64,000 bases of DNA from Paraburkholderia phenazinium (lineage in GTDB: Bacteria > Pseudomonadota > Gammaproteobacteria > Burkholderiales > Burkholderiaceae): contig NZ_FSRU01000002.1 of NCBI RefSeq assembly GCF_900142845.1, positions 3,410,001-3,474,000 on the forward strand, read 5' to 3'. Under the pieces are notes generated by a model. The model was not told the DNA's origin. It saw nothing but the letters and a program-made list of their open reading frames with translations, and made no database searches. Below, one piece after another: positions 8,469 through 17,632 of the stretch (positions are counted from its first letter, which is position 1; each line of letters begins with the position of its first letter). The translations under genes were made by a program, and so were the position numbers.

Positions 8469-10286
8469 ATGTGCGGCATTGTTGGCGCGGTTGCGCAACG
8501 TAATATCGTTCCCGTCCTGATCGAAGGACTGCGTCGCCTCGAATATCGCGGCTACGATTCATGCGGCGTTGCCGTGCTGGCCAACGGCGAGCCGCAGCGT
8601 GCGCGCAGCGTCGCCCGGGTGGCGGATCTGGATGAGCAGGTGCGCGAGAGCCGCCTCGAAGGCATCACGGGGATCGCCCATACGCGCTGGGCCACGCACG
8701 GCGCGCCCGTCACGAACAACGCGCACCCGATTTTCTCGCGCAATGCGCTGGCGCTCGTGCATAACGGCATCATCGAGAATTACGAAGGCCTGCGTGAAAT
8801 GCTGCGCGGCAAGGGCTACGAATTCGTTTCGCAGACCGATACGGAAGTGATCGCGCATCTGGTGCATAGCCTGTATCAGGGTGACCTGTTCGCTGCGGTG
8901 CGTGCCGCGGTTCAGCAATTGCACGGCGCGTATGCGATTGCGGTGCTGCATAAGGACCAGCCGCATACGGTGGTGGGCGCGCGGCAGGGTTCGCCGCTCG
9001 TCGTCGGACTGGGCGAGGGTGAGAACTTCCTCGCCTCGGATGCGCTGGCGCTGGCCGGCAGCACCGAGCGCTTCATCTTCCTCGAAGAAGGCGATGTGTG
9101 CGAGCTGACGCTCGAAGGCGTGCGCATTGCGGACCGTGAAGGCTACGAGGTGCAGCGCGAGGTGCGTCAGGTGGCGGCGTATGGTGGCGCGGTCGAGCTG
9201 GGTCCGTATCGCCACTTCATGCAGAAGGAAATTTTCGAGCAACCGCGTGCGATCACCGACACGATCCCGCAAGCCGAAACCTTCGATGCGACGCTGTTCG
9301 GCGAGGGCGCGGACAAGGTGTTTGCCGGCATCGACAGCTTGCTGATTCTGGCTTGCGGCACGAGCTATTACTCGGGGCTGACGGCGAAGTACTGGCTGGA
9401 ATCGATCGCGAAGATCCCGACTCAGGTCGAGATTGCGAGCGAGTATCGCTATCGCGAGTCGGTGCCGAATCCGAAGGCGCTGGTGGTGGTGATCTCGCAG
9501 TCGGGCGAGACGGCGGATACCCTCGCGGCGCTGAAGCATGCGCAATCGCTTGGGCATTCGCATACGCTGGCGGTGTGCAACGTCGGCACGAGCGCGATGG
9601 TGCGGCAGACCGAGTTCTCCTTCCTGACGCATGCGGGCCGCGAGATCGGCGTGGCGTCGACCAAGGCGTTCACGACGCAACTGGTTGCGCTGTTCACGCT
9701 GGCGGTGACGCTCGGCAAGCTGCGCGGTCATGTGAGCGCGGCGCAGGAAGCGGATTACATCAAGCAGTTGCGGCACTTGCCGGCGGCGCTCAACAGCGTG
9801 CTGGCGCTGGAGCCGCAGATCATTGCGTGGTCCGAAGAGTTTTCACGCAAGGAACATGCGCTGTTCCTCGGGCGTGGGCTGCATTATCCGATCGCGCTTG
9901 AAGGTGCGTTGAAGCTCAAGGAGATCTCGTATATCCATGCGGAAGCGTATCCGGCGGGTGAGTTGAAGCATGGGCCGCTGGCGCTGGTGACGGAGGCGAT
10001 GCCGGTGGTGACGGTGGCGCCGAACGATGCGCTGCTCGAGAAGCTGAAGTCGAATATCCAGGAAGTGCGCGCGCGCGGCGGTCAGCTTTATGTGTTCGCG
10101 GATGCCGATACGAAGATCGTCAACGACGAAGGGCTGCATGTGATCCGCATGCCGGAGCATTATGGGTTGCTGTCGCCGATTCTTCATGTGGTGCCGCTGC
10201 AGTTGCTGGCTTATCACACGGCGTGTGCGAGAGGGACGGATGTGGACAAGCCGAGGAATCTGGCTAAGTCGGTGACGGTGGAGTGA
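8469..10286 (+). CDS. glmS: Glutamine--fructose-6-phosphate aminotransferase (isomerizing)
   Basis: Makes glucosamine-6-phosphate from fructose-6-phosphate and glutamine. The 605-residue protein begins MCGIVGAV, placing the catalytic Cys at position 2 of the class-II glutaminase domain. Two SIS sugar-isomerase domains follow (about 285-420 and 455-595), and it ends KSVTVE as the family does. The 64-base gap from glmU has no terminator, so co-transcription is likely. No glmS ribozyme-like structure is apparent; such ribozymes belong to Gram-positive bacteria. Confidence 0.97.
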   Translation: MCGIVGAVAQRNIVPVLIEGLRRLEYRGYDSCGVAVLANGEPQRARSVARVADLDEQVRESRLEGITGIAHTRWATHGAPVTNNAHPIFSRNALALVHNGIIENYEGLREMLRGKGYEFVSQTDTEVIAHLVHSLYQGDLFAAVRAAVQQLHGAYAIAVLHKDQPHTVVGARQGSPLVVGLGEGENFLASDALALAGSTERFIFLEEGDVCELTLEGVRIADREGYEVQREVRQVAAYGGAVELGPYRHFMQKEIFEQPRAITDTIPQAETFDATLFGEGADKVFAGIDSLLILACGTSYYSGLTAKYWLESIAKIPTQVEIASEYRYRESVPNPKALVVVISQSGETADTLAALKHAQSLGHSHTLAVCNVGTSAMVRQTEFSFLTHAGREIGVASTKAFTTQLVALFTLAVTLGKLRGHVSAAQEADYIKQLRHLPAALNSVLALEPQIIAWSEEFSRKEHALFLGRGLHYPIALEGALKLKEISYIHAEAYPAGELKHGPLALVTEAMPVVTVAPNDALLEKLKSNIQEVRARGGQLYVFADADTKIVNDEGLHVIRMPEHYGLLSPILHVVPLQLLAYHTACARGTDVDKPRNLAKSVTVE

Positions 10287-10324
10287 GGGTATGTTGGTCG
10301 CGTGCGTCTGCTGGAGAGCACTAA

Positions 10325-10465
10325 TACCCCTGGACGGTCATCACGATGAAACGCCGCGCGGAGTACATGACTGCACTTGAGCAGGCCAGCGTCCACCGTA
10401 ACATCAAGTCTCTAGCCACCTTCATCAAGGAAGAGATGGAGCAGTGGTCGCCCATGCGGAAGTAA
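10325..10465 (+). pseudogene. C-terminal remnant of a Fic-family protein
   Basis: An open stretch after a stop at 10322 reads YPWTVITMKRRAEYMTALEQ, continuing with ASVHRNIKSLATFIKEEMEQW to a TAA at 10463. The PWTVI, R-x-EY-x-x-ALE-x-ASV and FAxFI-like pattern matches the extreme C-terminus of Fic-domain AMP-transferases. There is no HPFxxGNGR motif, and the sequence upstream is unrelated glmS tail. A 39-codon frame from the ATG at 10346 could still be translated, but it has no function of its own that I can recognise. I judge it a decayed or deleted fic gene. Confidence 0.6.
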
Positions 10466-10606
10466 GTCCGACAACGCGTCGCGAACGCTCATTTCAGCCC
10501 CGGCGTTCCCGTTGTCGCGGCCAGGAGTCTGAAGCGATAGACTTGCCGCTGTAAACCTCTCCAGCCGCGACAGCGACTTCAGGGTCATTCAGGGAGACGC
10601 AACGGC

Positions 10607-11539
10607 ATGGACCGCATGGCAGCAATGGAAACGTTCGTCAGCGTCGTGGAGGCGGGCTCGTTCTCGGCGGCTGCGAAGCGTCTCAAGCTCGGCCAACCGG
10701 CCGTCTCGAAGTCGATCGCGCAACTCGAGGAGCGGCTCGGCGTGCGACTCCTGTTGCGCTCGACACGCGGCCTGACGCCCACCGATGCCGGTCAGCGTTT
10801 CTACGAGCACGCGCGGCGCGCAATCGAAGAAGTGGATCTTGCCGAACAGGTCGTGCGCGACGCGTCGACCGGGCTGTCCGGGGTGTTGCGCATCAGCGCC
10901 GCGGTGACCTTCGCGCGTCTGCACATTCTGCCGGCGCTCAAGACCTTTCTTGACCGGCACCCTAACCTGCAGATCGACATCGTGCTGGACGATCGCACCA
11001 TCGACCTGCTCGAAAAAGGTGTGGACGTCGCGTTGCGCATGGGCTCGCTCGACGATTCGACCATGACCGCACGCCGCATTGCGCAAAGCCGCCGGCTGGT
11101 TGTCGGCACGCCCGGCTATTTCAGCGAAGCGGGCGTGCCGAAGACGCCTGCGGACCTGAGCCAGCACCAGGTCGTGGTCTATTCGTTGCGGGGCGGCGGT
11201 GAGTCGTGGGCGTTCAGCCAGCACGGCAAGGAAGTGGCGGTGGTCGTGTCCGGGCGCGTCAGTGTGAGCGCCGCCGAGGGCATGCGCACGACGGTACTCG
11301 GCGACATGGGCCTCGCGATCGCGTCGGAATGGATGTTTTCTCCTGAGCTTGCCAACGGCACGGTCCAGGCTGTGCTGACCGATTGGGAATTGCCCTTGAT
11401 CGACCTGTGGGCGGTATTCCCGGCCGGACGCCTCGTCAGTGCGAAGGCGCGTGCCTTCGTCGCCTTCGTGGAGGAGATACTCGGCGCCCCTGTCAGCAGC
11501 AAGGGCGGCACGCCCTCGGAAACCGGGCGTGCCGATTGA
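10607..11539 (+). CDS. LysR-family transcriptional regulator
   Basis: The 310-residue protein has the N-terminal winged helix-turn-helix (about 1-60: AMETFVSVVEAGSFSAAAK, then AVSKSIAQLEERLGVRLL) and the periplasmic-binding-like effector domain (about 90-295). A GGGAGA ribosome-binding sequence sits 11 bases before the ATG. It resembles the single-gene LysR regulators that usually control a neighbour. The adjacent genes point toward it (tail to tail) rather than divergently, so its target is not obvious from position. Confidence 0.92.
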   Translation: MDRMAAMETFVSVVEAGSFSAAAKRLKLGQPAVSKSIAQLEERLGVRLLLRSTRGLTPTDAGQRFYEHARRAIEEVDLAEQVVRDASTGLSGVLRISAAVTFARLHILPALKTFLDRHPNLQIDIVLDDRTIDLLEKGVDVALRMGSLDDSTMTARRIAQSRRLVVGTPGYFSEAGVPKTPADLSQHQVVVYSLRGGGESWAFSQHGKEVAVVVSGRVSVSAAEGMRTTVLGDMGLAIASEWMFSPELANGTVQAVLTDWELPLIDLWAVFPAGRLVSAKARAFVAFVEEILGAPVSSKGGTPSETGRAD

Positions 11540-11574
11540 CGCGCTGCAGTCTCCGGCAGGGCATACGGTGAAGC

Positions 11575-12246
11575 TCAGGCTCTCGCCGTCGCTTTCTCCA
11601 GAACCGGGAACATGTCCGACGGGTCGGGGCGGCGCGTGTAATCCGGGTTGACCTCGGAATACAGCACGATGCCGTCCTGTCCGATGACGTAGCGCGCAGG
11701 CATCGGCAAGGTCCAGCTAGGGTCGTTGTTAAACGCCGGCAGATCGTTCTTCAGGTTCTTGTAAAGCTCCACCAGATAGTCGGGCAACGCAAAGCGCAGT
11801 CCGAAGTCGGCGCCCGTCTGACCGTTCACGTCGCTCAGCACCGGGAAGCCCAGCTCGTTGGTGCGCACGGACTTGCGGCTATTGACCGGCGTCTGCGGCG
11901 AGATTGCCACGATGTTCGCCCCATAGGCCTGAATCTCCGGCAACACTTCGTTGATCGCCTGCAACTCGATGTTGCAGTACGGGCACCACACGCCGCGATA
12001 GAAAGTCACGACCAGCGGGCCCTTCACGAGCAACGCCGCGGAAGACACGTCGTTGCCGTTTTGATCCTTGAGGTTGAAGTGAGGCGCGCGGTCGCCGGCC
12101 TTGATTGCGCGTCCCGCCTGCCCGCTCGCAATCAGTTCCGCGGTGGCGCGCTCCATCACCGGATGAATTTCCGGCGGCGCGTGAAACGGCGGCTTGCCCG
12201 CCTTGAAGTCGGCCCGAAAGGCGTCGAGTTTGTCTTGCAGTGACAT
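11575..12246 (-). CDS. Peroxiredoxin-like (AhpC/TSA superfamily) protein
   Basis: The 223-residue thioredoxin-fold protein carries YRGVWCPYCNIEL, with Cys88 and Cys91 in the form used by the peroxiredoxin-like subfamily rather than the PxxxTxxC of typical AhpC. It probably reduces peroxides in the cytosol; no signal peptide is seen. The gene is 85 bases downstream of a CMD-family (AhpD-like) gene on the same strand, which could supply electrons. That partnership is inferred from context. Confidence 0.85.
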   Translation of the reverse strand: MSLQDKLDAFRADFKAGKPPFHAPPEIHPVMERATAELIASGQAGRAIKAGDRAPHFNLKDQNGNDVSSAALLVKGPLVVTFYRGVWCPYCNIELQAINEVLPEIQAYGANIVAISPQTPVNSRKSVRTNELGFPVLSDVNGQTGADFGLRFALPDYLVELYKNLKNDLPAFNNDPSWTLPMPARYVIGQDGIVLYSEVNPDYTRRPDPSDMFPVLEKATARA

Positions 12247-12331
12247 GAGCGTTCTCCGTTAAGAGATATCTACGAATCAGTTGATGCATGGGCGCGGGTC
12301 GGACGGAGCCACTGGGGCTCCCGACGATGGC

Positions 12332-12898
12332 TCAGGCGGCGACAGCGGCAGGTTTGGTCCACTCGTTACCGGCCATGAACGCGTCGAGCTCGGTGTGGAC
12401 GATGTGGTTGGTGTAGTTGCTCATCACCTTGGTCGCCACGCCGAGGATCACTTCGAGGACGTTCTGACGGGTGTAGCCTGCGGCGAGAAAGGCGTCGACG
12501 TCGGCGTCGGGAACGAAGCCCCGCTCACGCACCACGAGCGTCGTGAATCGATGCAGCGCTTCGAGCTTTGCATCCGGCAGCGGCGTGCCGGCGCGCAGCG
12601 CGGCGATCACGCCCGCGTCCATCTTGATCATCTTCGCGAGTGTGCTGTGACCGGCCATGCAGTAGTGGCAGTTGTTTTCGAAATTCGACGTCAGGTAGAC
12701 GACCTGCTGCTCGTGCGGCGTGAGTGTGCTCTTCGAGAAGAGGTCCCACAGTGCCGAGTAACCGGCCAGAAGCGCAGGCGACTCTGCCATGTGCGCCTGA
12801 AGGTTGGGGACAAAGCCAAAGGCACGTTTGGTGTCTTCGAGGCCGGCCTTCGACAAGGACGGTGCGTTGTCGATCGTGTAGGTCGGGAAGGTGCTCAT
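12332..12898 (-). CDS. Carboxymuconolactone decarboxylase (AhpD-like) family protein
   Basis: The 188-residue protein has the CMD-family active site: Cys77 and Cys80 in NNCHYCMAGHS, with His84. This CxxC-x3-H arrangement marks the AhpD-like, peroxide-related branch rather than true decarboxylases. I chose the ATG at 12898, after a GGAGCAAACG leader; the longer frame adds 59 residues without family resemblance. It precedes the peroxiredoxin-like gene on the same strand and likely forms a two-gene oxidative-stress unit. Confidence 0.87.
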   Translation of the reverse strand: MSTFPTYTIDNAPSLSKAGLEDTKRAFGFVPNLQAHMAESPALLAGYSALWDLFSKSTLTPHEQQVVYLTSNFENNCHYCMAGHSTLAKMIKMDAGVIAALRAGTPLPDAKLEALHRFTTLVVRERGFVPDADVDAFLAAGYTRQNVLEVILGVATKVMSNYTNHIVHTELDAFMAGNEWTKPAAVAA

Positions 12899-13268
12899 CG
12901 TTTGCTCCGGTGGGTTGACGGTGAGCAAATGATGACGGCGAGCGCCGGCGCGAAGAAGGCAGGCGCCGTCGATAACAGTCATTCCTGGCGGGCATAAAGC
13001 GACGGGCGGGCCGGGACCGGTAGCGAAAAAATTCAAAGCGGAAACTTGAATTCGCGATCTGCAAACCGCGCCCATGCTGCGAAAAAGAGGTTTGCGTTAG
13101 AGCCCATCCCCATCCGCCGAAAAGCCATCTGTTACGGTTCGGAAAGCTTGCATCCATTCCGCTTTCAAACGATAATGATTCGCATTTATGTTTGTAATAA
13201 TATCGCGGCAACCGGCACCGGAGCGGTCCGGCTTGCGTTGAGCGAGCGTTTGGAACGGGGAAACTTTC
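12899..13268. other. Divergent regulatory region, AhpD-like gene / TonB receptor
   Basis: This 370-bp gap separates the minus-strand CMD-family gene from the plus-strand TonB receptor. It contains one Fur-box-like site (annotated separately) and an AT-richer patch at about 13165-13205. No coding frame is convincing. Confidence 0.6.
13171..13189 (+). promoter_or_regulatory. Fur box
   Basis: GATAATGATTCGCATTTAT matches 13 of 19 positions of the classic Fur consensus, with the left half-site perfect. It lies 80 bases upstream of the TonB-receptor ATG, in an AT-rich promoter patch. Iron-dependent repression of the receptor and PepSY gene is the likely result. Confidence 0.72.
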
Positions 13269-15470
13269 ATGCACGGCGGCGGTACACGGCAACACCCATT
13301 GGCACATCGACGTAAGCGGAACTGGATCGGCACATTGCTGGCGGCGAGCGTGATCAGCACTTCGGCGCAAGCGGCGGATACGACCGAGACGCCGGACAGC
13401 AACACCAAAAGCAGTGCCAAACCTGGCGCGGAAAGCCGCGTAGGTGAGACCTCAGATGACGCCGGTCAACTTGCACCGGTGAAAATCACCGGTGAGAAGT
13501 CGCAGCATTTTGCTCCGGCGAGCGTCGAGACGGGGCCCTACAAGGGACTCGACGCGCTCGACGTGCCCGCCACCGTCAACGTGGTGACGCGCGACGTGAT
13601 GGACGCGCAAGGCGACACGGGGCTATACGACGCGCTACGCAATGTGGCGGGCGTGACGCGCCTGCAACTGAACGGGCTGGCGTACGACAATCTGGCGATC
13701 CGCGGCATTGCGCTCGATAACCGCTCGAGCTACTACATCGACGGCATCCTGCCCATCGACAACAACGTCTGGATGCCGATGGAAGACAAGGAGCGCGTCG
13801 AAGTGCTGAAGGGCGCGTCGGCTCTTTACTACGGCTTCACCGTGCCGGCCGGCGTGGTCAACATGGTCATGAAGCGGGCGGGCGCTGAACCCGTCACGAG
13901 CGTCACGGCACTCGCCGATTCGAACGGCTCGTACGGTGCCGCGGTCGATCTCTCGCGGCGCTTCGGAAGCGACGATCAGTTCGGCATTCGCGTCAACGCG
14001 ATGGACGAACACGTCGAGACGCCGATCGACGGCGATCGCGGCTATCGCAAGTTCGTCAGCGCCGCGCTCGACTGGAAGATCAGCAGCAAGCTGAAGCTGC
14101 AATACGATTTCGAACACGTCGAATCCAGCATCGTCGAGCAGGCGGGCATCGTGCCGCTCACGGCAAAGAACGGCGTCATCACGCTGCCTGCCATCCCCGA
14201 TCCGTCGAAGCTGCTGGTCAGCAACGCGCATCCGACCCAGGCGAGCGCCAATAGCCAGTTGCTGCGTGCCGACTACGCACTGTCCGACAACTGGAGCGTG
14301 GATTTCTCGATCGGCCAGTCGATCACGCGTCGCGACCGTTGGGCGTGGGTGTTCCAGAAGTACAACCTCGCGACGGGCGCCGGCTCCTTGCAGGCCAGCC
14401 AGCAGAACGGCCAGATGTACGAGAACAAGAACGTGCGGCTCGAAACGACCGGTGCGTTCAGGACAGGGCCGATCGGCCATACGCTGACCGCCGGCGTCAT
14501 GCAGAACTGGCTGTTCCAGCCGGACTTCACGACCTACTTCTACACGGCGGCTCAGAATCTCTACGACCCGGTACCTGTCACGAAGTTGACGCCAAGCGGC
14601 ACGCCGAAGCCGTTCTACGCGCAGCACGTGCGCAACAGCGGCGTGTACCTGTTCGACCAGGTCGATCTGACCTCGCGCCTGCAATTCATCGCCGGTGCGC
14701 GCCGCTCCGAGTACATGAGTTCGCAGGCGGGCACGCCGAGCCAGGACATCAGCAAGACATCTCCCTCCGGTAGTCTCAGCTATCGGCTCACGCCTGACAC
14801 GAGCGTCTACGCGAGCTATGTCGAGGCGCTCGAATCGGCCGGCAGCGCGCCCGCGACGGCCGCCAATGCGAACCAGATCCTGCCTGCCGCCGTGAGCCGC
14901 CAGGAGGAAGTCGGCATTCGCACGCGGGTAGCGGACCGTGCGCTGGTGTCGCTCGCGCTGTTCAATCTGCGCCAGCCTTCGGCCGACACCAACGCCGACA
15001 ACATCTACGCGATGGACGGCAATGCGCGCTTTCGCGGCATCGAGTTCTCGGTGCAGGGCGATGTGACGAGAGATGTTTCGCTGACGGCATCGACGGTCTA
15101 TCTCGACGCGCGGCAACTCGACTCGTCGGATCCGACGCTGGTCGGCAAGACGCCGGAGAACACGCCGCACGTCACGGCGAGCCTCTTCGCCGAATATCGT
15201 GTGCCGGTGCTCGCAGGCTTGTCGGTCAATGGCGGGATGTACTACGTGGGACCGCGGCCCGTGAATAGCGCCGATCAGGCGTGGATCGGCGGCGCCACCA
15301 TTTACACGGCTGGCCTGCGCTACGCGACGCGCCTGTACGGCAAGCGCGTTTCGCTCCAGGCCAACCTGGAAAACGCGACCAACAAGCGCTACTGGAGCGC
15401 TGCGGGTTCGAACCAGTTAGCGGTCGGCCTCGGCCGCACGCTCGAGCTCACGTCGACCATCGACTTTTGA
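13269..15470 (+). CDS. TonB-dependent siderophore receptor
   Basis: This is an outer-membrane ferric-siderophore importer of 733 residues. A signal peptide ends near residue 35 (TSAQA). The plug domain (about 70-185) contains the siderophore-receptor phrase LDVPATVNVVTRDV. The barrel ends in ...LELTSTIDF, with the terminal Phe expected for BAM-assembled barrels. A Fur box lies upstream. The next gene starts 14 bases after the stop and encodes a PepSY membrane protein, the common partner of ferrisiderophore receptors. The siderophore itself cannot be named from sequence alone. Confidence 0.93.
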   Translation: MHGGGTRQHPLAHRRKRNWIGTLLAASVISTSAQAADTTETPDSNTKSSAKPGAESRVGETSDDAGQLAPVKITGEKSQHFAPASVETGPYKGLDALDVPATVNVVTRDVMDAQGDTGLYDALRNVAGVTRLQLNGLAYDNLAIRGIALDNRSSYYIDGILPIDNNVWMPMEDKERVEVLKGASALYYGFTVPAGVVNMVMKRAGAEPVTSVTALADSNGSYGAAVDLSRRFGSDDQFGIRVNAMDEHVETPIDGDRGYRKFVSAALDWKISSKLKLQYDFEHVESSIVEQAGIVPLTAKNGVITLPAIPDPSKLLVSNAHPTQASANSQLLRADYALSDNWSVDFSIGQSITRRDRWAWVFQKYNLATGAGSLQASQQNGQMYENKNVRLETTGAFRTGPIGHTLTAGVMQNWLFQPDFTTYFYTAAQNLYDPVPVTKLTPSGTPKPFYAQHVRNSGVYLFDQVDLTSRLQFIAGARRSEYMSSQAGTPSQDISKTSPSGSLSYRLTPDTSVYASYVEALESAGSAPATAANANQILPAAVSRQEEVGIRTRVADRALVSLALFNLRQPSADTNADNIYAMDGNARFRGIEFSVQGDVTRDVSLTASTVYLDARQLDSSDPTLVGKTPENTPHVTASLFAEYRVPVLAGLSVNGGMYYVGPRPVNSADQAWIGGATIYTAGLRYATRLYGKRVSLQANLENATNKRYWSAAGSNQLAVGLGRTLELTSTIDF

Positions 15471-15484
15471 TCAAGGGATATCCG

Positions 15485-16180
15485 TTGAACGACATCGCAA
15501 CCCGGACCGCCACGAATCCGGAATTCATCGAGCAGCGTCGCTCCCGCACGGGCGGCACGCGCTCGTTGCGCAGCACCTTTCTCAAGTGGCTGCGCAAGGT
15601 GCACGGCTGGATCGGCTTGTGGGGCGCGGTGCTGGGCCTGCTGTTCGGCGTGACCGGTTTTTTGCAGAATCATCGTGCGACGATGAAGATCAAAGTGGGC
15701 GGTCCGGTCGTGTCGACCGTGCAGATGCCCGTGCAGTCCGCTCAGTTCAAGACGCCGCGCGAACTGGCCGGCTGGCTGCGCACCGAACTGAAACTCGACC
15801 GGCCCGCGGAGCGCGTCACGCGCGATCCGGCCGGTCCGGTCACGTGGGGCGATCAGTCGGTCATTCAGCCGGAGCACTGGGCGGTGCGCTTCAACGCGCC
15901 GAACTATGTCGTCAGCGCGGACTACTGGAAGGGGGGCACGTTCGTCAGCGTCGAGCGTCGCGAGCAAGGCGTCATTGCGACGCTCGAAGGCTTGCATCGC
16001 TCGACGGGCGCGAGCGCCGGCTGGATTCTGCTTGCCGATTCGATTGCCGGCAGCATGGTTCTGCTGTCGTTGACGGGCGTGATTCTATGGACCGAACTGA
16101 ACCGCAGACGCACGATCGGTGCGCTGATCTTCATGGTCTCGATCGCCACGACCCTCGTGCTGGGCATGCAGACGCTCTAG
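15485..16180 (+). CDS. PepSY-associated transmembrane protein
   Basis: The 231-residue protein begins with TTG at 15485, preceded by AAGGGA at 8-base spacing. It starts with a cytoplasmic tail, then membrane helices at about 42-60, 182-200 and 208-227, with a periplasmic PepSY-like region between. The HGWIGLWGAVLGLLFGVTG segment is diagnostic. Such proteins sit in the inner membrane next to TonB receptors and are thought to assist siderophore-iron release or reduction. Translational coupling to the receptor gene is likely. Confidence 0.85.
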   Translation: MNDIATRTATNPEFIEQRRSRTGGTRSLRSTFLKWLRKVHGWIGLWGAVLGLLFGVTGFLQNHRATMKIKVGGPVVSTVQMPVQSAQFKTPRELAGWLRTELKLDRPAERVTRDPAGPVTWGDQSVIQPEHWAVRFNAPNYVVSADYWKGGTFVSVERREQGVIATLEGLHRSTGASAGWILLADSIAGSMVLLSLTGVILWTELNRRRTIGALIFMVSIATTLVLGMQTL

Positions 16181-16185
16181 GCCCG

Positions 16186-16524
16186 CTACGCAGGAGCGAA
16201 CACTACCGCGCCGACATTGTCGATGTGCGTAAAGCTGCGAAAGAAACGGTACGTCTCATCGCCGACGGTGATCTGATTCGTGCCGGGATGCGTGTACTCG
16301 AGGATTTCGTCGGCCACGGCTGTCGCCAGGGTTCCGTGCGCGGTCAGTTGGGTTTCCTCGTCAGACGGATCGCCGACATACACCGAACAGACGTCGGCGC
16401 CATGGCGCATCATGACGAGGCACTTGCCCTTGTCGAGCGAGAGTTCAAGATACCCGGCCAGCGCCCGCAGCGATTCGGGCGGCTGCCCTTGCGGGCGGTA
16501 GGTCGCATCTGAAGTGATAGCCAT
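16186..16524 (-). CDS. Hypothetical protein, 112 residues
   Basis: I do not recognise a family. The product is acidic and soluble with no signal peptide or membrane helix. The ATG at 16524 has a GGGGGA ribosome-binding sequence upstream; the frame can also begin 6 codons earlier. Codon use is like that of neighbours, so it is probably real. It is convergent with the PepSY gene, whose stop is only 5 bases away. Confidence 0.65.
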   Translation of the reverse strand: MAITSDATYRPQGQPPESLRALAGYLELSLDKGKCLVMMRHGADVCSVYVGDPSDEETQLTAHGTLATAVADEILEYTHPGTNQITVGDETYRFFRSFTHIDNVGAVVFAPA

Positions 16525-16620
16525 CGTGCCGTCCCCCGTCAAAGACGTTTCGTCCTGAACCGAAGCTTACCCCTAAGGCAGGCACGGTCTCACTTCACTA
16601 TACGTTCTCCACCCACGCGC

Positions 16621-16965
16621 TCAAAGCGCCTCGTGACAAAGCGCCATCATTCTCTGCACCATGGTGCTCGCGCCGTTGAGTTCCATCTCGTTGGTGAACA
16701 GCGCGTTCACGCTGGACAGCCGCACGGCGACGCCTGCGTCCAGCAAATCCTGACTGGCGATCTTCAGCGCAAGCTGACCGATCAGCACGCGGTCGAGCCA
16801 GTGCATCTTCAGGCGGTTCTTCTTGAGCCACTGACGGCAGCACTCCACCACATGGTCGACGCGCCATTCCTGAGTCAAGGCATACGAGGCGGCTGCAATC
16901 GCGACGAGGAAACACAGCAAGTCGGGACGCGCACTGTCGGGCTCGGTAAATTCAGGTTTGTTCAT
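16621..16965 (-). CDS. Hypothetical protein, 114 residues
   Basis: No family recognised. The product has a short hydrophobic stretch (about residues 16-28, LLCFLVAIAAASYAL) and several Cys residues (C19, C42, C43, C110). It looks cytoplasmic or weakly membrane-associated. It lies 96 bases upstream of the 112-residue hypothetical gene on the same strand, and the two may be co-transcribed. Confidence 0.62.
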   Translation of the reverse strand: MNKPEFTEPDSARPDLLCFLVAIAAASYALTQEWRVDHVVECCRQWLKKNRLKMHWLDRVLIGQLALKIASQDLLDAGVAVRLSSVNALFTNEMELNGASTMVQRMMALCHEAL

Positions 16966-17274
16966 GTATCGGCCTGCCTACTGTCGTTACTCAGCGACCA
17001 CACATATGGGCGCGAGCTGGAGAATCAACATCGGATTCCATGCGGAAGTCTAAACGCGATCGCGTTTTCAGGCGCTTGACGTCCCACCTCGGATCTTGCG
17101 CCTCAGTCATTGCGCCGAGGCTACCGTAACCTTGCGTTACCGATGTCGTACTGCCGTTGCACTCGCCGTAAGGCGCGTCTTTTATACTGCGAACCGTTGT
17201 CCGTCACCCGGCGCTCAGGTATCGATCTTCGTAGATACGCCTGCCGCGCCCATCCACACACGAGTTATCGACAC
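16966..17274. other. Intergenic region with palindrome and promoter
   Basis: This 309-bp divergent gap holds a perfect 16-bp palindrome, AAACGCGATCGCGTTT, at 17052-17067. A TATACT -10 box at 17183-17188 probably serves the small exported protein at 17275. No further gene is visible. Confidence 0.5.
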
Positions 17275-17523
17275 ATGAACGCAAGTCGCATCAGGTTTGC
17301 CCTCTTCAGCGCCGCGCTGGCGCTCGCCACGATCGGAACCGCCCACGCGGCGGGTTGCATCAAGGGCGCGGTGGTCGGCGGGGTCGCCGGTCATTACGCG
17401 GGACATCATGCGGTGGTGGGGGCCGTGGGCGGTTGTCTCGTCGGCCGGCATCTTGCCAAACAGCACGCGCAACAACAGGCCCAGCAGCAGGCGGCGATGC
17501 ACCAGCAGGTACAGGCGCAGTAA
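17275..17523 (+). CDS. Small exported glycine-zipper-like protein
   Basis: The 82-residue product has a signal peptide ending near residue 25 (GTAHA). A Gly-rich segment follows (about 29-58) with GGVAGHYAGHH and GAVGGCLVG, resembling a glycine-zipper membrane-inserting motif. The tail is rich in Gln, Ala and His. The ATG at 17275 was chosen because the signal peptide starts there. A TATACT box lies 87 bases upstream. Function is unknown; it is probably periplasmic or outer-membrane associated. Confidence 0.75.
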   Translation: MNASRIRFALFSAALALATIGTAHAAGCIKGAVVGGVAGHYAGHHAVVGAVGGCLVGRHLAKQHAQQQAQQQAAMHQQVQAQ

Positions 17524-17632
17524 TCCGCTCGATCCACCTCCCACGCGGTTTTGACTATGTTCTGACGAATAGGTGCCTATTTTTCGGGCATCGGTATAAT
17601 GAGAGGCTTCTCCTCTCGAACGGTCTTCGCTC

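Noticed and set aside
7138..8479. Long minus-strand frames opposite glmU, glmS, maeB, the IOR gene and other GC-rich genes
   Set aside because: They are antisense shadows created by high third-position GC; composition is Arg/His/Asp-rich and no family pattern is seen.
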